Source: Peptostreptococcaceae bacterium (lineage in GTDB: Bacteria; Bacillota; Clostridia; Peptostreptococcales; Peptostreptococcaceae). Taken from it: DNA of 64,000 bases. The number at the start of each line of letters is the position of its first letter. The first letter of the stretch is position 1. Of the stretch, positions 23,928 to 32,857 are shown piece by piece. The position numbers and the translations under genes are program-made. The stretch covers positions 124,001 through 188,000 of the forward strand of contig CABIZO010000006.1 of the NCBI GenBank assembly GCA_902363255.1, read 5' to 3'. The notes beneath the pieces were generated by a model that had not been told where the DNA came from, ran no database searches, and worked only from the letters and a program-made list of their open reading frames with translations.

Positions 23928-24683
23928 TTAATCAAATATTGGTGGAGCTGGGGCAACTTGTCTCTTATGCTCACTTATTCTATGAAGTCTGTCTATTATT
24001 TCTAAATCTTTTTGAGGAACTTCATCTCTTTTTCCTTGCACAACTTTATCTATCATATTATAAGTTGTTCCCATTTCATTTTCATCAGTTTGACCTTCCC
24101 ATAGCCCTGCTGATGGAGCCTTGTTTATAACATCTTCATGTACACCAAGATCTTTTGCCCATTCATAAACTTCTGCTTTCGTTAAGTTTGCAATAGGTAT
24201 TAAGTCTACTCCACCATCTCCGTATTTGGTAAAGTAGCCAGTATGTACTTCTGCTGCATTATCAGTTCCTACAACTAAATATCCTAAATCATTTGCAACA
24301 GTATATAATGTACACATTCTAACTCTAGCTCTTAAGTTTGAATCTGCCGTTCTTTCTCCATCTGGATTAAATAGATTTTTTTCTTTCAATGCATTTAAAG
24401 CCATATCTCTTATTGCCATTTGTGGTTCACTTAAATCAAGATCTATATAATCAATTCCACATCCATTTATTACTTTAAGTGCATCTTCCCTATCTTTTGG
24501 ATTACTATTTATGCTCATTATAACTCCTATAGAGTTGTCCGGACACGCTCTTTTTATAAGGTTTGCCACTACTGCTGAATCTATTCCTCCCGAAACACCA
24601 ACTACTAATCCCTTACAGTTAGCTTCCTTTACTTTTTCTCTTAGCCATTCAACAGTTTTTTCAATTTTTTCACTTCTGTTCAT
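23928..24683 (-). CDS. nadE: NadE, ammonia-dependent NAD synthetase
   Basis: 251 aa. Amidates deamido-NAD to NAD with ATP and ammonia. The PP-loop is VGVSGGIDSAVVANL near residue 30; other motifs are NLRARVRMCTLY, VVGTDNAAEVHTGYFTKYGDGGVDL and KAPSAGLWEGQTDENEMG. No glutaminase domain is present, so free ammonia is the donor. Monocistronic and leftward. Confidence 0.97.
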   Translation of the reverse strand: MNRSEKIEKTVEWLREKVKEANCKGLVVGVSGGIDSAVVANLIKRACPDNSIGVIMSINSNPKDREDALKVINGCGIDYIDLDLSEPQMAIRDMALNALKEKNLFNPDGERTADSNLRARVRMCTLYTVANDLGYLVVGTDNAAEVHTGYFTKYGDGGVDLIPIANLTKAEVYEWAKDLGVHEDVINKAPSAGLWEGQTDENEMGTTYNMIDKVVQGKRDEVPQKDLEIIDRLHRISEHKRQVAPAPPIFD

Positions 24684-24842
24684 AGTTTTGCCCCTTTCGC
24701 TAAATATTTTTAAGTTTATTATAACATATATCCTTATTATATTTTGTATACATTATATCAAATAATCTTTTAATAAAATTTCATTATTTATTAAATATAA
24801 TTTCTCTTTTTGTTAAAACTAATTCAAAGTAGGTGAATTTTT

Positions 24843-25211
24843 ATGAAAAAACAATCCTCCCCTTTTAATATTAAAAATTGTATAATAGGTGCATTTACTG
24901 GATTTATCAATGGCATTTTCGGTTCTGGTGGAGGAACCTTATTAGTCCCCATATTGAACAATATTTTAAAAATTGAAGAACATAAATCTCACTCTACCGC
25001 TCTTGCAGTAATTATATTTTTATCTACAACAAGTTCAATTATCTATGTATCAAAAGGTACATTTGATATTAACTTAACTATACAAGCTGCTATTGGTAGT
25101 ATTATTGGTGGGGTTATTGGTGCAAAACTTTTAAGTAAAGTAAACGGAAAATTTTTAAGAATTGGATTTGGGATAGTAATGATAATCGCAGCGTTTAGGA
25201 TGGTGTTTTAA
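24843..25211 (+). CDS. TauE/SafE-type permease, first half-protein
   Basis: 122 aa, four hydrophobic helices. GAFTGFINGIFGSGGGTLLVP is the signature of TauE/SafE transporters. Normal family members carry two such repeats in about 250 aa; here each repeat is a separate protein. The stop overlaps the next start by one base (TAATG), so they are translated together and probably form a heterodimer. Possible substrates are sulfite or organosulfonates. Confidence 0.9.
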   Translation: MKKQSSPFNIKNCIIGAFTGFINGIFGSGGGTLLVPILNNILKIEEHKSHSTALAVIIFLSTTSSIIYVSKGTFDINLTIQAAIGSIIGGVIGAKLLSKVNGKFLRIGFGIVMIIAAFRMVF

Positions 25212-25573
25212 TGCTTGTTGGTATAATTGGATTTTTTGCCGGTATTATTGGTGGAATGGGAATGGGTGGTGGAACTATATTAATTCCAGCTTTGGTCTTG
25301 TTTGCAAATATTGACCCTAAGTTAGCGCAGAGCATAAATTTAATTTCTTCCATACCCATGACTATTGCAGCTTTAATTATTCATATTAAAAACAAAAATG
25401 TAGAATTTGAATTAGTGCTTCCCATAGCAATATTTGGTATAGCAGCTGCTGTTGGAGGCTCTTTATTAGCTGAGTATTTAAACTCACAAATACTTCGAAA
25501 AGCTTTTGGAGTATTTCTATTTTTCATAGGTATATATGAAATAAAAAAAGGTATTTATGATAATAATAAATAG
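25211..25573 (+). CDS. TauE/SafE-type permease, second half-protein
   Basis: 120 aa with the partner repeat: IGFFAGIIGGMGMGGGTILIPAL, then SINLISSIPMTIAALIIH. Coupled to the gene before. A hairpin terminator follows. Confidence 0.9.
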   Translation: MLVGIIGFFAGIIGGMGMGGGTILIPALVLFANIDPKLAQSINLISSIPMTIAALIIHIKNKNVEFELVLPIAIFGIAAAVGGSLLAEYLNSQILRKAFGVFLFFIGIYEIKKGIYDNNK

Positions 25574-25575
25574 AA

Positions 25576-25614
25576 AAAAGGTACTATCTTTGCCAAAAGA
25601 TTTAGTACCCTTTT
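25576..25614. terminator. Bidirectional terminator between convergent genes
   Basis: AAAAGGTACTA pairs with TAGTACCCTTTT; T-runs on both sides serve the permease genes and the TPR gene. Confidence 0.8.
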
Positions 25615-25620
25615 CCTATT

Positions 25621-27108
25621 TTAAATTTTTTCCAATTGAGATACCATAGCAAAATCTTTTATTGCTTCATCATAATTCCCCATGTTACAATAGGCATCTC
25701 CTCTATTTTGATATGCCTTTAAATCATCTGGATCTATTTCTATAGAATTTGTAAAATCTTTTATTGCCTTATCATATTGTTTTAATTCGTAGTATGCCAG
25801 CCCTCTATAATAATATGAAATAGAGCTTTGAAGCAAATTCAAGGAAGAAGTAAAATCTGCTATAGCATCTTCATATTCTTTAAGCTCTAAATTCACCATC
25901 CCCCTTACATCATATATTCTGAACTCTTCATTGCTATATTGTAAAGCCGTAGTTAAATCTTCTTTTGCACCTTGTAAATCTCTTATTAACGATTTAGAAG
26001 TACCCCTATTATAATAAATATTTTCATCTTTATAATCTAATTCAATAGCTTTTGTAAAATCTTTTATCGCATCTTCATATCTTTCTAAATTATCTAAAGC
26101 GAGACCTCTTTTATAATAAGCCTTTGCATTTTTATCATTTAAGTATAATACTTCATCAAGATCCCTTATAGCTTCATGATAATTATCTATTTTTAAATTA
26201 GCCAAAGCTCTTCCATAATATGCTTGTTCATAATCCCCATTAATTTCTAATGCTATGGTGAAATATTCTATGGCTTCATAATACTCTTCTATTAAATAAC
26301 AAGAAAAACCAGCGTAATAATACACCTCTTCATTGTCTTGATTAATATCAATTGCTCTTCTATAGTCATCTAGTGCTTCTTCATGTTTTTCTAAAAGTGA
26401 ATAAGAAATACCTCTATTGTAGTACAGTCTATCATCAAATTTTTCTAGTTCTATAGCTTTTGTAAAATCTTCTATAGCCTCTTCATACCTAGTTATTCTA
26501 TTATAATTTCTCCCTCTATTATAATAAGCACTAATATCATTTTCATCTAATTCTAGGGCTTTTGTATATGACTCTATAGCTTTTGAGTATTTTTTTAATC
26601 TTGAATAACAAACCCCCATATTATAATGAGCAACCTCATAGTTTTTATCAATACTTATGGCTTTTTTATAATTTTGTATTGCTTCATAATAATGACCCTG
26701 TCTAGCTAAGCAAACTCCTTTGCCTCTATATGCTTCTTTGTAGTTATTATCGATTTCAATTGTTTTATCAAAATCTTTTATAGCTTCTTCATATTTTTCA
26801 AATCTCATATATAAATTTCCCCTGAAATAATATCCGATAGGTTCATCTTTATATTCTTCAATAATTTTATTTACATAGTATATTTTCTCATTAATTTCAT
26901 TTTCTATATTTAAATGATTTAAAATATCTTGAATAAATAATTTTTTTTCCAGTTTACTTACTTTACCGCTTAACTCTTCTATCTTCATATCTTTATTTTG
27001 CACAGAAGAATATTTATTAAGTTTTCTTTTATTAATTTTTGACACTAGCATTATGATAAAATACATTAATAAATTACATAAAATAATTAATCCTATATTT
27101 TTTAACAT
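25621..27108 (-). CDS. Membrane-anchored TPR-repeat protein
   Basis: About 495 aa. One N-terminal membrane helix (LKNIGLIILCNLLMYFIIM) and a short coiled coil precede about twelve tandem 34-residue TPRs (residues 80-490) with motifs such as AYYNRGRNYNRITRYEEAI. It probably scaffolds protein complexes at the membrane. The frame opens at 27135, but GGGGAGGAACT just before the ATG at 27108 sets the start. Confidence 0.9.
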   Translation of the reverse strand: MLKNIGLIILCNLLMYFIIMLVSKINKRKLNKYSSVQNKDMKIEELSGKVSKLEKKLFIQDILNHLNIENEINEKIYYVNKIIEEYKDEPIGYYFRGNLYMRFEKYEEAIKDFDKTIEIDNNYKEAYRGKGVCLARQGHYYEAIQNYKKAISIDKNYEVAHYNMGVCYSRLKKYSKAIESYTKALELDENDISAYYNRGRNYNRITRYEEAIEDFTKAIELEKFDDRLYYNRGISYSLLEKHEEALDDYRRAIDINQDNEEVYYYAGFSCYLIEEYYEAIEYFTIALEINGDYEQAYYGRALANLKIDNYHEAIRDLDEVLYLNDKNAKAYYKRGLALDNLERYEDAIKDFTKAIELDYKDENIYYNRGTSKSLIRDLQGAKEDLTTALQYSNEEFRIYDVRGMVNLELKEYEDAIADFTSSLNLLQSSISYYYRGLAYYELKQYDKAIKDFTNSIEIDPDDLKAYQNRGDAYCNMGNYDEAIKDFAMVSQLEKI

Positions 27109-27171
27109 AGTTCCTCCCCGTAATGTATTTTCCATTTTTATTTAATTAACTTCCCATTTTTATCAGCTAAT

Positions 27172-27816
27172 CTATAATATTAACTGACCATCCTTTTCTG
27201 ATAAATAGTACTCATCTCCTAAACTTACGTCAGCTGTTCCACTTGTTATATCGATTATTCTATCTCTTAATGATTGTACATCTTCAAGTTTTGAATATAC
27301 TATTATTTCAACATCTTCTGCATAAATTGTATCTTTAACAGTAAAACCAAGATTCATTAATTCATTTTGTATTTTACCAAGTTGAGTATATTCAATTTTA
27401 ATCTTTACATCAGTATATTTAACTTTTTCAATAATAATACCTGCATCTATACCTACTTTTGCCCCTTTTGTATAAGCACGAACCAATCCCCCCGCACCTA
27501 ACTTTATTCCTCCAAAATATCTTGTTACAACAACCACTACATCTCTTAGATTTTCCTTTTTTATTACTTCTAAAGTTGGAATACCTGCTGTTCCTTGTGG
27601 CTCACCATCATCACTATATCTTTGTATGTTCATATTTTCTCCAACAGTATAAGCCCATACATTATGGGTAGCATCCTTATGTTTTTTCTTTATTTCATTA
27701 ACAAATTCTATAGCCTCTTCCTCTGTCTTTATAGATTTTGCATATCCTATAAATGTTGATTTTTCAACTATATATTCATCTGTTCCAAACTTATGTAATG
27801 TTTTATAGTTACTCAT
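27172..27816 (-). CDS. YigZ/IMPACT family protein
   Basis: 214 aa. The N-terminal Impact domain has FIGYAKSI, HNVWAYTVG, RYSDDGEPQGTAGIP and VVVVTRYFGGIKLGAGGLVRAY, and the C-terminal DUF1949 domain is EF-G-like. The role is thought to be ribosome- or translation-linked; no enzymatic activity is established here. Confidence 0.95.
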   Translation of the reverse strand: MSNYKTLHKFGTDEYIVEKSTFIGYAKSIKTEEEAIEFVNEIKKKHKDATHNVWAYTVGENMNIQRYSDDGEPQGTAGIPTLEVIKKENLRDVVVVVTRYFGGIKLGAGGLVRAYTKGAKVGIDAGIIIEKVKYTDVKIKIEYTQLGKIQNELMNLGFTVKDTIYAEDVEIIVYSKLEDVQSLRDRIIDITSGTADVSLGDEYYLSEKDGQLIL

Positions 27817-27838
27817 TAATTCCTCCTGTATTATAAAA

Positions 27839-27861
27839 AAGAAAGGGATTTACCCTTTCTT
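27839..27861 (-). terminator. Terminator after the Nudix-like gene
   Basis: Nine-bp stem AAGAAAGGG / CCCTTTCTT, then TTTTTTATAA on the minus strand. Confidence 0.85.
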
Positions 27862-27889
27862 GAATTTTCGTATTTAATTATATTATATT

Positions 27890-28321
27890 TTATTTTGCAA
27901 TTTCTGCATTATTTTTCTTTTCTTCTTTATATTTTTTATATGAAACATCAACTAATGCTTTCTCTTTATTATGAGATAACATATCCATAGCATCCTTTAT
28001 CTTGTAGAAACCACCCTCTAAGAAGTCCTCTCTTATTATGTAATCTGGGTTTTCAGCTTCCATAACATACCAAACTATTGCATTACAAACTTGTTGTTGT
28101 CTACTTCTTGAAAAAAACTCATACATAGTATCTCCTGCTACTACTAATGGACACGCATCTACTCCTGTTTCATCTTTAACTCTGCATACAGCACTATCTG
28201 CTGCTAATTGACCTTCAAGCACCTTTCCTTTTGGTAATGTCCATTCATGTCTATCATTTTTTAGTAGAAGTACTTTATTTGCGTAAAAAACAACTCCACC
28301 TGCACAACGTCTTACTATCAT
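27890..28321 (-). CDS. Nudix-fold protein with a degenerate Nudix box
   Basis: 143 aa. The fold start (RRCAGGVVFY, WTLPKGKVLEG) is typical. The box should read G-x5-E-x7-R-E-x-x-E-E-x-G. Here the first Glu is Gln (EGQL), R-E is C-R, and E-E is D-E (KDETGVD). Metal and pyrophosphate hydrolysis may be lost or altered. Confidence 0.85.
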   Translation of the reverse strand: MIVRRCAGGVVFYANKVLLLKNDRHEWTLPKGKVLEGQLAADSAVCRVKDETGVDACPLVVAGDTMYEFFSRSRQQQVCNAIVWYVMEAENPDYIIREDFLEGGFYKIKDAMDMLSHNKEKALVDVSYKKYKEEKKNNAEIAK

Positions 28322-28432
28322 TTTAAAACCCCTCCTTATTAACCTTTGAATTATTTTTCATTACATTTTGTTAAATTACGGAGATAAATCTCTGATAACA
28401 ATTAATTATTAAGTTGTATGTTGCTGATACTG

Positions 28433-29104
28433 CTAATAACTTTCTTCCTCAAGAGCTTCAATTGCTTCTTTATAAGCTCTTAATACATACTCTTTTTCAT
28501 GATTACTTTGTATTACTAATTTTTTTAAAATTTGTAAACTATTATTGTTGCCAACTACAGATAAAGCTTTTGCACAATACTGTCTAGTTTGTGGATTAGA
28601 ATCATATAACCCTTTTTCTAAGCAAAACCTACTTTTTGGTGATTGGATTTTTCTAATGGCTGAATATGTAATTCTTCTAACATCTGAGTGTCTATGCATC
28701 GTTAGAGAGTGTAATAAATCTAAATATTTTTCCTCTTTTAGTTCCCCTGTAGTCCATATTAAAATTATTAAATCTTCAGCATTTTTTTCTAATCTGATTC
28801 TTTTGTAAAGTTCTCTTTTGAACTTTATCATCCTATCGTCGTCTAAACTTAACTCATCAATAAAATCAAGCCTTTCAGATTTGTCTAGCTCTAAATACTT
28901 ATCTAAAATATCTTTTGAGCTTTCTACTTCATTCTTAGACATTGACTTTATCTCTAGTTTTGCCCTAATTAGTTGATCCTTTACTTCCATTGTAGATAGG
29001 TTTCTAATTTTACTTATTTGTGGTATTGTTTTGGACTCTTTATAAAGAAGATAGGTAATAAAATAGTCTTCAAGTTTATCTATATTATTCCAATCTATAT
29101 TCAT
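28433..29104 (-). CDS. HEAT-like repeat protein with N-terminal HTH
   Basis: About 223 aa. A sigma-like HTH (KTIPQISKIRNLSTMEVKDQLIRAKLEIKS, residues 25-60) is followed by a linker and three HEAT-like helix pairs (HSDVRRITYSAIRKI, NPQTRQYCAKALSVV, KEYVLRAYKEAIEAL). It overlaps the end region of hflX with no gap, so it is co-transcribed; translation probably starts at the ATG at 29104 rather than a TTG at 29116. Function unknown. Confidence 0.75.
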   Translation of the reverse strand: MNIDWNNIDKLEDYFITYLLYKESKTIPQISKIRNLSTMEVKDQLIRAKLEIKSMSKNEVESSKDILDKYLELDKSERLDFIDELSLDDDRMIKFKRELYKRIRLEKNAEDLIILIWTTGELKEEKYLDLLHSLTMHRHSDVRRITYSAIRKIQSPKSRFCLEKGLYDSNPQTRQYCAKALSVVGNNNSLQILKKLVIQSNHEKEYVLRAYKEAIEALEEESY

Positions 29105-29117
29105 TTTATTACCCAAT

Positions 29118-30395
29118 TTATTTTATATAGTCCTTATATATATTATAATCTTCTTCATCTAAATTTACATCAACAGAAATACCATTTTCCTCATAATTAA
29201 AATCATTAACATTATATTTATCTTTTATTTTACTGAATATATCTCCTCTTTCATAAGGAAGTAAAAGACTTACCTCATACGTATCTTCCATTAAGGCTTC
29301 TTCAATTAGTTTTAATAATTTATCCATATTTATTCCTTTTTTTGCAGAAATATATACTTTATCTTTTTGATTTTTTGGATAAATATCAAGTTCTAGTTTA
29401 TCAACTTTATTATATACTATGATTGTTTTCTTATCTCCAACTTCTAAATCTTTTAAAACAGATTCTGTTGTTTGTTTTTGAAGTTCATAGCTACTATTAG
29501 TTGCATCAATAACATGAAGTATTAAGTCTGCATACTGTACTTCTTCTAATGTAGCTTTGAAAGCATTTACTAAATCATGTGGAAGTTTACTTACAAATCC
29601 AACTGTATCAACCACTAAGAAATCTCTTTTGTTAGGTAAAGTTGCTTTTCTTAAAGTAACATCCAGCGTTGCAAATAACATATTCTTTACAAATACTTCT
29701 TTTTCTTCCTCATAATCTTTATGTGTTTTTATTAATTCGTTTAATAGAGTTGATTTTCCTGCATTTGTGTACCCAACTAATGCAACTATTGGAATATTTG
29801 ATTTCATTCTTTGGACTCTTTGAGTTTCTCTATTTTTTGATACTTCTTTTAATTCTCTTCTTATATCTGCTATTTTATTTAATATAATTCTTTTATCTAT
29901 TTCTAGTTTTTGTTCCCCTGGCCCTCTTGTTCCTATACCAGCACCAGTTCTACTCATTTCTCCACCCATACCATAAAGTCTCGGCATTCTATATCTAAGC
30001 TGTGCTAATTCTACTTGTAATTTACCTTCTTTACTTAGGGCTCTTTGAGCAAATATATCCAATATTAAAGTTGTTCTATCTATAACTTTTCTTCCTACTG
30101 CTTCTTCTAAATTTCTTATATGAGCTCCCGATAATTCATCGTTAAAAATTACCATCGTTGCATCAGTAGCTTCACAGTATGCTCTAAGTTCTTCCACCTT
30201 ACCTTTTCCAACATAGTATGCAGCATCAATAGCTGGTCTATTTTGAATTAAACTTCCAACAACTTCTGCTCCAGCAGCTTTAGTTAATTCTTTTAACTCT
30301 TCCATTGATTCATTTATATCTACGTCATCTACTTTTTTTATGTTTGTCGTTATATTAAGTCCTATAAGTAAGGCTCTCTCTTGTTGTTTTTCCAT
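29118..30395 (-). CDS. hflX: HflX, ribosome-associated GTPase
   Basis: 425 aa. Splits or rescues stalled 70S ribosomes. The N-terminal HflX domain (YYVGKGKVEELR, VIFNDELSGAHIRNLEE, RTTLILDIFAQRA) has the GPGEQKLE motif near residue 165. The G domain shows GYTNAGKSTL (G1), TLDVTLRK (G2), DTVGFVSKLP (G3) and NKVDKLE (G4). Confidence 0.97.
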   Translation of the reverse strand: MEKQQERALLIGLNITTNIKKVDDVDINESMEELKELTKAAGAEVVGSLIQNRPAIDAAYYVGKGKVEELRAYCEATDATMVIFNDELSGAHIRNLEEAVGRKVIDRTTLILDIFAQRALSKEGKLQVELAQLRYRMPRLYGMGGEMSRTGAGIGTRGPGEQKLEIDKRIILNKIADIRRELKEVSKNRETQRVQRMKSNIPIVALVGYTNAGKSTLLNELIKTHKDYEEEKEVFVKNMLFATLDVTLRKATLPNKRDFLVVDTVGFVSKLPHDLVNAFKATLEEVQYADLILHVIDATNSSYELQKQTTESVLKDLEVGDKKTIIVYNKVDKLELDIYPKNQKDKVYISAKKGINMDKLLKLIEEALMEDTYEVSLLLPYERGDIFSKIKDKYNVNDFNYEENGISVDVNLDEEDYNIYKDYIK

Positions 30396-30548
30396 TTTTA
30401 CACCTCTTCATCTTAATGTATGTATATGTTAAAAAATATTTTCTTTGCTATATTTTTTATTATTAAATAAATAATAATTTTTTATAATTATACCATTAAA
30501 GTTAATATTTAGTATAATTAAATTATTAATAACTGGAGGTTTTATCTT

Positions 30549-30812
30549 ATGAGTGAAAATTATAAATTCTTTAACCATAAAGAATGTGAATTCTTCCCTT
30601 GTCATAAAACAAATGACCCTGATAATTTTAACTGTCTATTCTGTTATTGTCCTCTTTATGCTTTAAAAGATAAATGTGGAGGCAATTTTAGATATACAGA
30701 TAAAGGAATAAAAGATTGCAGTAAATGTACTCTTCCTCATAAAAAAGATAACTATGATTATATTATGGGAAAATTTAAAGATATTATTAACATAACTAAA
30801 AAAGACGATTAA
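30549..30812 (+). CDS. Cysteine-rich small-domain protein
   Basis: 87 aa. FFNHKECEFFPCHK, CLFCYCPLY, CGGNF and DCSKCTLPHKKDNYD match the Cysteine-rich small domain (PF04071-type), found alone or near cobalamin genes in Clostridia. It probably binds a metal. GGAGG lies before the ATG. It is divergent from hflX and ends in a terminator. Confidence 0.9.
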   Translation: MSENYKFFNHKECEFFPCHKTNDPDNFNCLFCYCPLYALKDKCGGNFRYTDKGIKDCSKCTLPHKKDNYDYIMGKFKDIINITKKDD

Positions 30813-30813
30813 C

Positions 30814-30843
30814 AAAAAAGGAGATATCATCATCTCCTTTTTT
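30814..30843. terminator. Bidirectional terminator
   Basis: Perfect 12-bp stem AAAAAAGGAGAT / ATCTCCTTTTTT with a 6-nt loop between convergent genes. Confidence 0.92.
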
Positions 30844-30859
30844 GTTATAAACAATATAT

Positions 30860-31948
30860 TTATTTTTCCGATTTTTTTATTGCATTAAATATATTATTAT
30901 AAAATTGATTATTATACTTAGATGCTATATGTAAGCCATCACCATTATGATGTATTAAATATCCATCACTATCTACAAAACCTGATGTTGTATCTATAAA
31001 TTTAGCATTTGAAATTACTTTGCAATGTGATTGAATAACATTATTTAGACCTGATATCTTTTGATTAAATGAATAAGGATTTGCACTTTTAAAAGCCCTG
31101 CCCACAGGGAATACTTTTTGAACATAAATAGTTTTATTTGGATATCTTGCAGATAATTTATTAATTAAAGCTTTTACATGACTCTTATTGGATTCATACC
31201 CAGCTCCATTTACACCTATTAATAAAACAATACCATCCACTTTTGAATTACTCGGCATAGTTGACACTTTATCTAACCAATACCCAGGCATACTCCCACT
31301 TTTAGCGTGTATATGAACATTACTATTTTTTGATTCTATTGTGTCCTTCATTAAAACTGTAAATGAATCCCCGATGAATAAGAAGTTGTTTAAATTTTTT
31401 ATTTCTTTATCAATATTTATATAAGATCTATAAACATATCCATACCCACTATTCAGTTTTATTTTATACCACCCATTAGACATCTTTGTTATTATATCTA
31501 CTTTAGTTCCCTTTTTTAAATAACCTATTTTAGAATAAGACTTAGAAGTGCCACTTCTAATATTTACACCAGAATTAGCAACGCCTGCATATTCTACAGT
31601 AGTTTCATTTGATATAGTAATTTTCACATATTTTTTACTAACATATCCATAAGCCGTTTTATATTTGATTTTATACCATCCATTTGAAGATGTTCCCACA
31701 ATCTGAACAGTAGAGCCTTTAGATAAAGTTCCTATTTTGGAATAAGAAGTTCCTGCACCCTTTCTAACATTTAAAGCATTAGCTGTTACAACTCCCTTTT
31801 TTATAGCTGTTGAACTTTTTAGAGATTGATTAGCTATTACTATTCCTTCATTTTCTAATGCTTTAGCTTGAACCGGCAAAATTATAGCACTTAAAATAAA
31901 TGCCGCCAATATCATTTTAGCATTATTACTCCTTAATCTTTTTATCAC
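30860..31948 (-). CDS. Secreted SH3b-SH3b-SGNH hydrolase
   Basis: 362 aa. The signal peptide ends near AKA (residue 30). Two bacterial SH3 domains follow (ALNVRKGAGTSYSKIG and GVNIRSGTSKSYSKIG; about 55-110 and 122-180). The C-terminal SGNH/GDSL hydrolase (185-362) has GDSF with the nucleophile Ser, then IGVNGAG and the D-G-L-H end motif. It probably binds peptidoglycan and deacylates or otherwise trims a wall polymer. Confidence 0.9.
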   Translation of the reverse strand: MIKRLRSNNAKMILAAFILSAIILPVQAKALENEGIVIANQSLKSSTAIKKGVVTANALNVRKGAGTSYSKIGTLSKGSTVQIVGTSSNGWYKIKYKTAYGYVSKKYVKITISNETTVEYAGVANSGVNIRSGTSKSYSKIGYLKKGTKVDIITKMSNGWYKIKLNSGYGYVYRSYINIDKEIKNLNNFLFIGDSFTVLMKDTIESKNSNVHIHAKSGSMPGYWLDKVSTMPSNSKVDGIVLLIGVNGAGYESNKSHVKALINKLSARYPNKTIYVQKVFPVGRAFKSANPYSFNQKISGLNNVIQSHCKVISNAKFIDTTSGFVDSDGYLIHHNGDGLHIASKYNNQFYNNIFNAIKKSEK

Positions 31949-32106
31949 TTTATTCCCTCCAATAATATGAATTTTTTAATATTAAATATACCTCTTTATT
32001 TTAATATTTAATTTTCATAAAAATTGTAGCATATAAATAAATATTTTTACAATATATTTCATATTACTGTATATTATTACATTTTTTATTTTTATACAAA
32101 AAAAAC

Positions 32107-32123
32107 GAACTCAAAATGAGTTC
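32107..32123 (-). terminator. Terminator after the DUF1461 gene
   Basis: GAACTCA / TGAGTTC stem; CGTTTTTTTT follows on the minus strand. Confidence 0.75.
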
Positions 32124-32126
32124 CTT

Positions 32127-32759
32127 TTATTTAAATCTCTTATTTAATATTCTATAAGACATTTGTAGCAAAATACTTATTATAAGCACTATTGCTAAAA
32201 TTAATATTCCTATATGGAAAAACACATCTTGTGGCAACATATTAATCACCGGATCTATATTTGGATCAAATATCCAATAATCATTTGAAAACACTGCCTC
32301 ATGGAATTTGATAAAGAAATAATTAAAATTAATCACAAGTGGTATTGCTGTAATTATTGGTAGCAATATGGTCATTATAGAAGTCATATTTAAGAATCTT
32401 ATATTCTTATTTTTAATGCTTAAAATAATTCCAAAAGCAGAAATTATTCCACTTATATAAAATACCTTTTTAATCACTTGAAAAATATTTCTTACTTCTT
32501 CAAAATGAATTTTTCCTTCTCTAGAATATTCAATTGTAGGTAAATGAAACTCCCCCACATTTTTATTTAGATTATAATCAATTAGATAATCATAATTTTG
32601 CTTAATTTCATCTTCAGTAAATCCACTCATATCACTTATGTTTAATTTTTTTACATCGTAGTAATATAAACTTTTACATTTTAAACCTAGTATGACAGAA
32701 CCGCTTATTATAAAAATAGCTAATGAAAATGAAATTAGGATATTTAATAATCTTTTCAT
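32127..32759 (-). CDS. DUF1461/TIGR01906 integral membrane protein
   Basis: 210 aa. Four hydrophobic helices (near 7-27, 97-115, 127-147, 180-200). The loop FHEAVFSNDYWIFDPNIDP and INMLPQDVFF are the family signature (F-H-x-x-F-x-x-x-x-W-x-F-D-P). Function unknown; widespread in Firmicutes. Confidence 0.88.
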   Translation of the reverse strand: MKRLLNILISFSLAIFIISGSVILGLKCKSLYYYDVKKLNISDMSGFTEDEIKQNYDYLIDYNLNKNVGEFHLPTIEYSREGKIHFEEVRNIFQVIKKVFYISGIISAFGIILSIKNKNIRFLNMTSIMTILLPIITAIPLVINFNYFFIKFHEAVFSNDYWIFDPNIDPVINMLPQDVFFHIGILILAIVLIISILLQMSYRILNKRFK

Positions 32760-32807
32760 TTATACTCCCCTTAAAATAAATTTTCTATTTCCCTTTATAT
32801 TTTTTGA

Positions 32808-32841
32808 GCAACGATGTATTAATAAACATATCGTTGCTCAT
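32808..32841. other. Long hairpin without T-run after the ABC-F gene
   Basis: GAGCAACGAT pairs with ATCGTTGCTC around an ATTAATAA loop. No good T-tract follows on either strand, so it is not a standard terminator. It may protect the mRNA end. Confidence 0.5.
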
Positions 32842-32857
32842 ATTGTTAAAATTAAAT

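Noticed and set aside
32808..32841. The hairpin after the ABC-F gene taken as another copy of the dispersed repeat, because both contain GAGCAACG.
   Set aside because: Only 8 bp are shared and the rest does not align.
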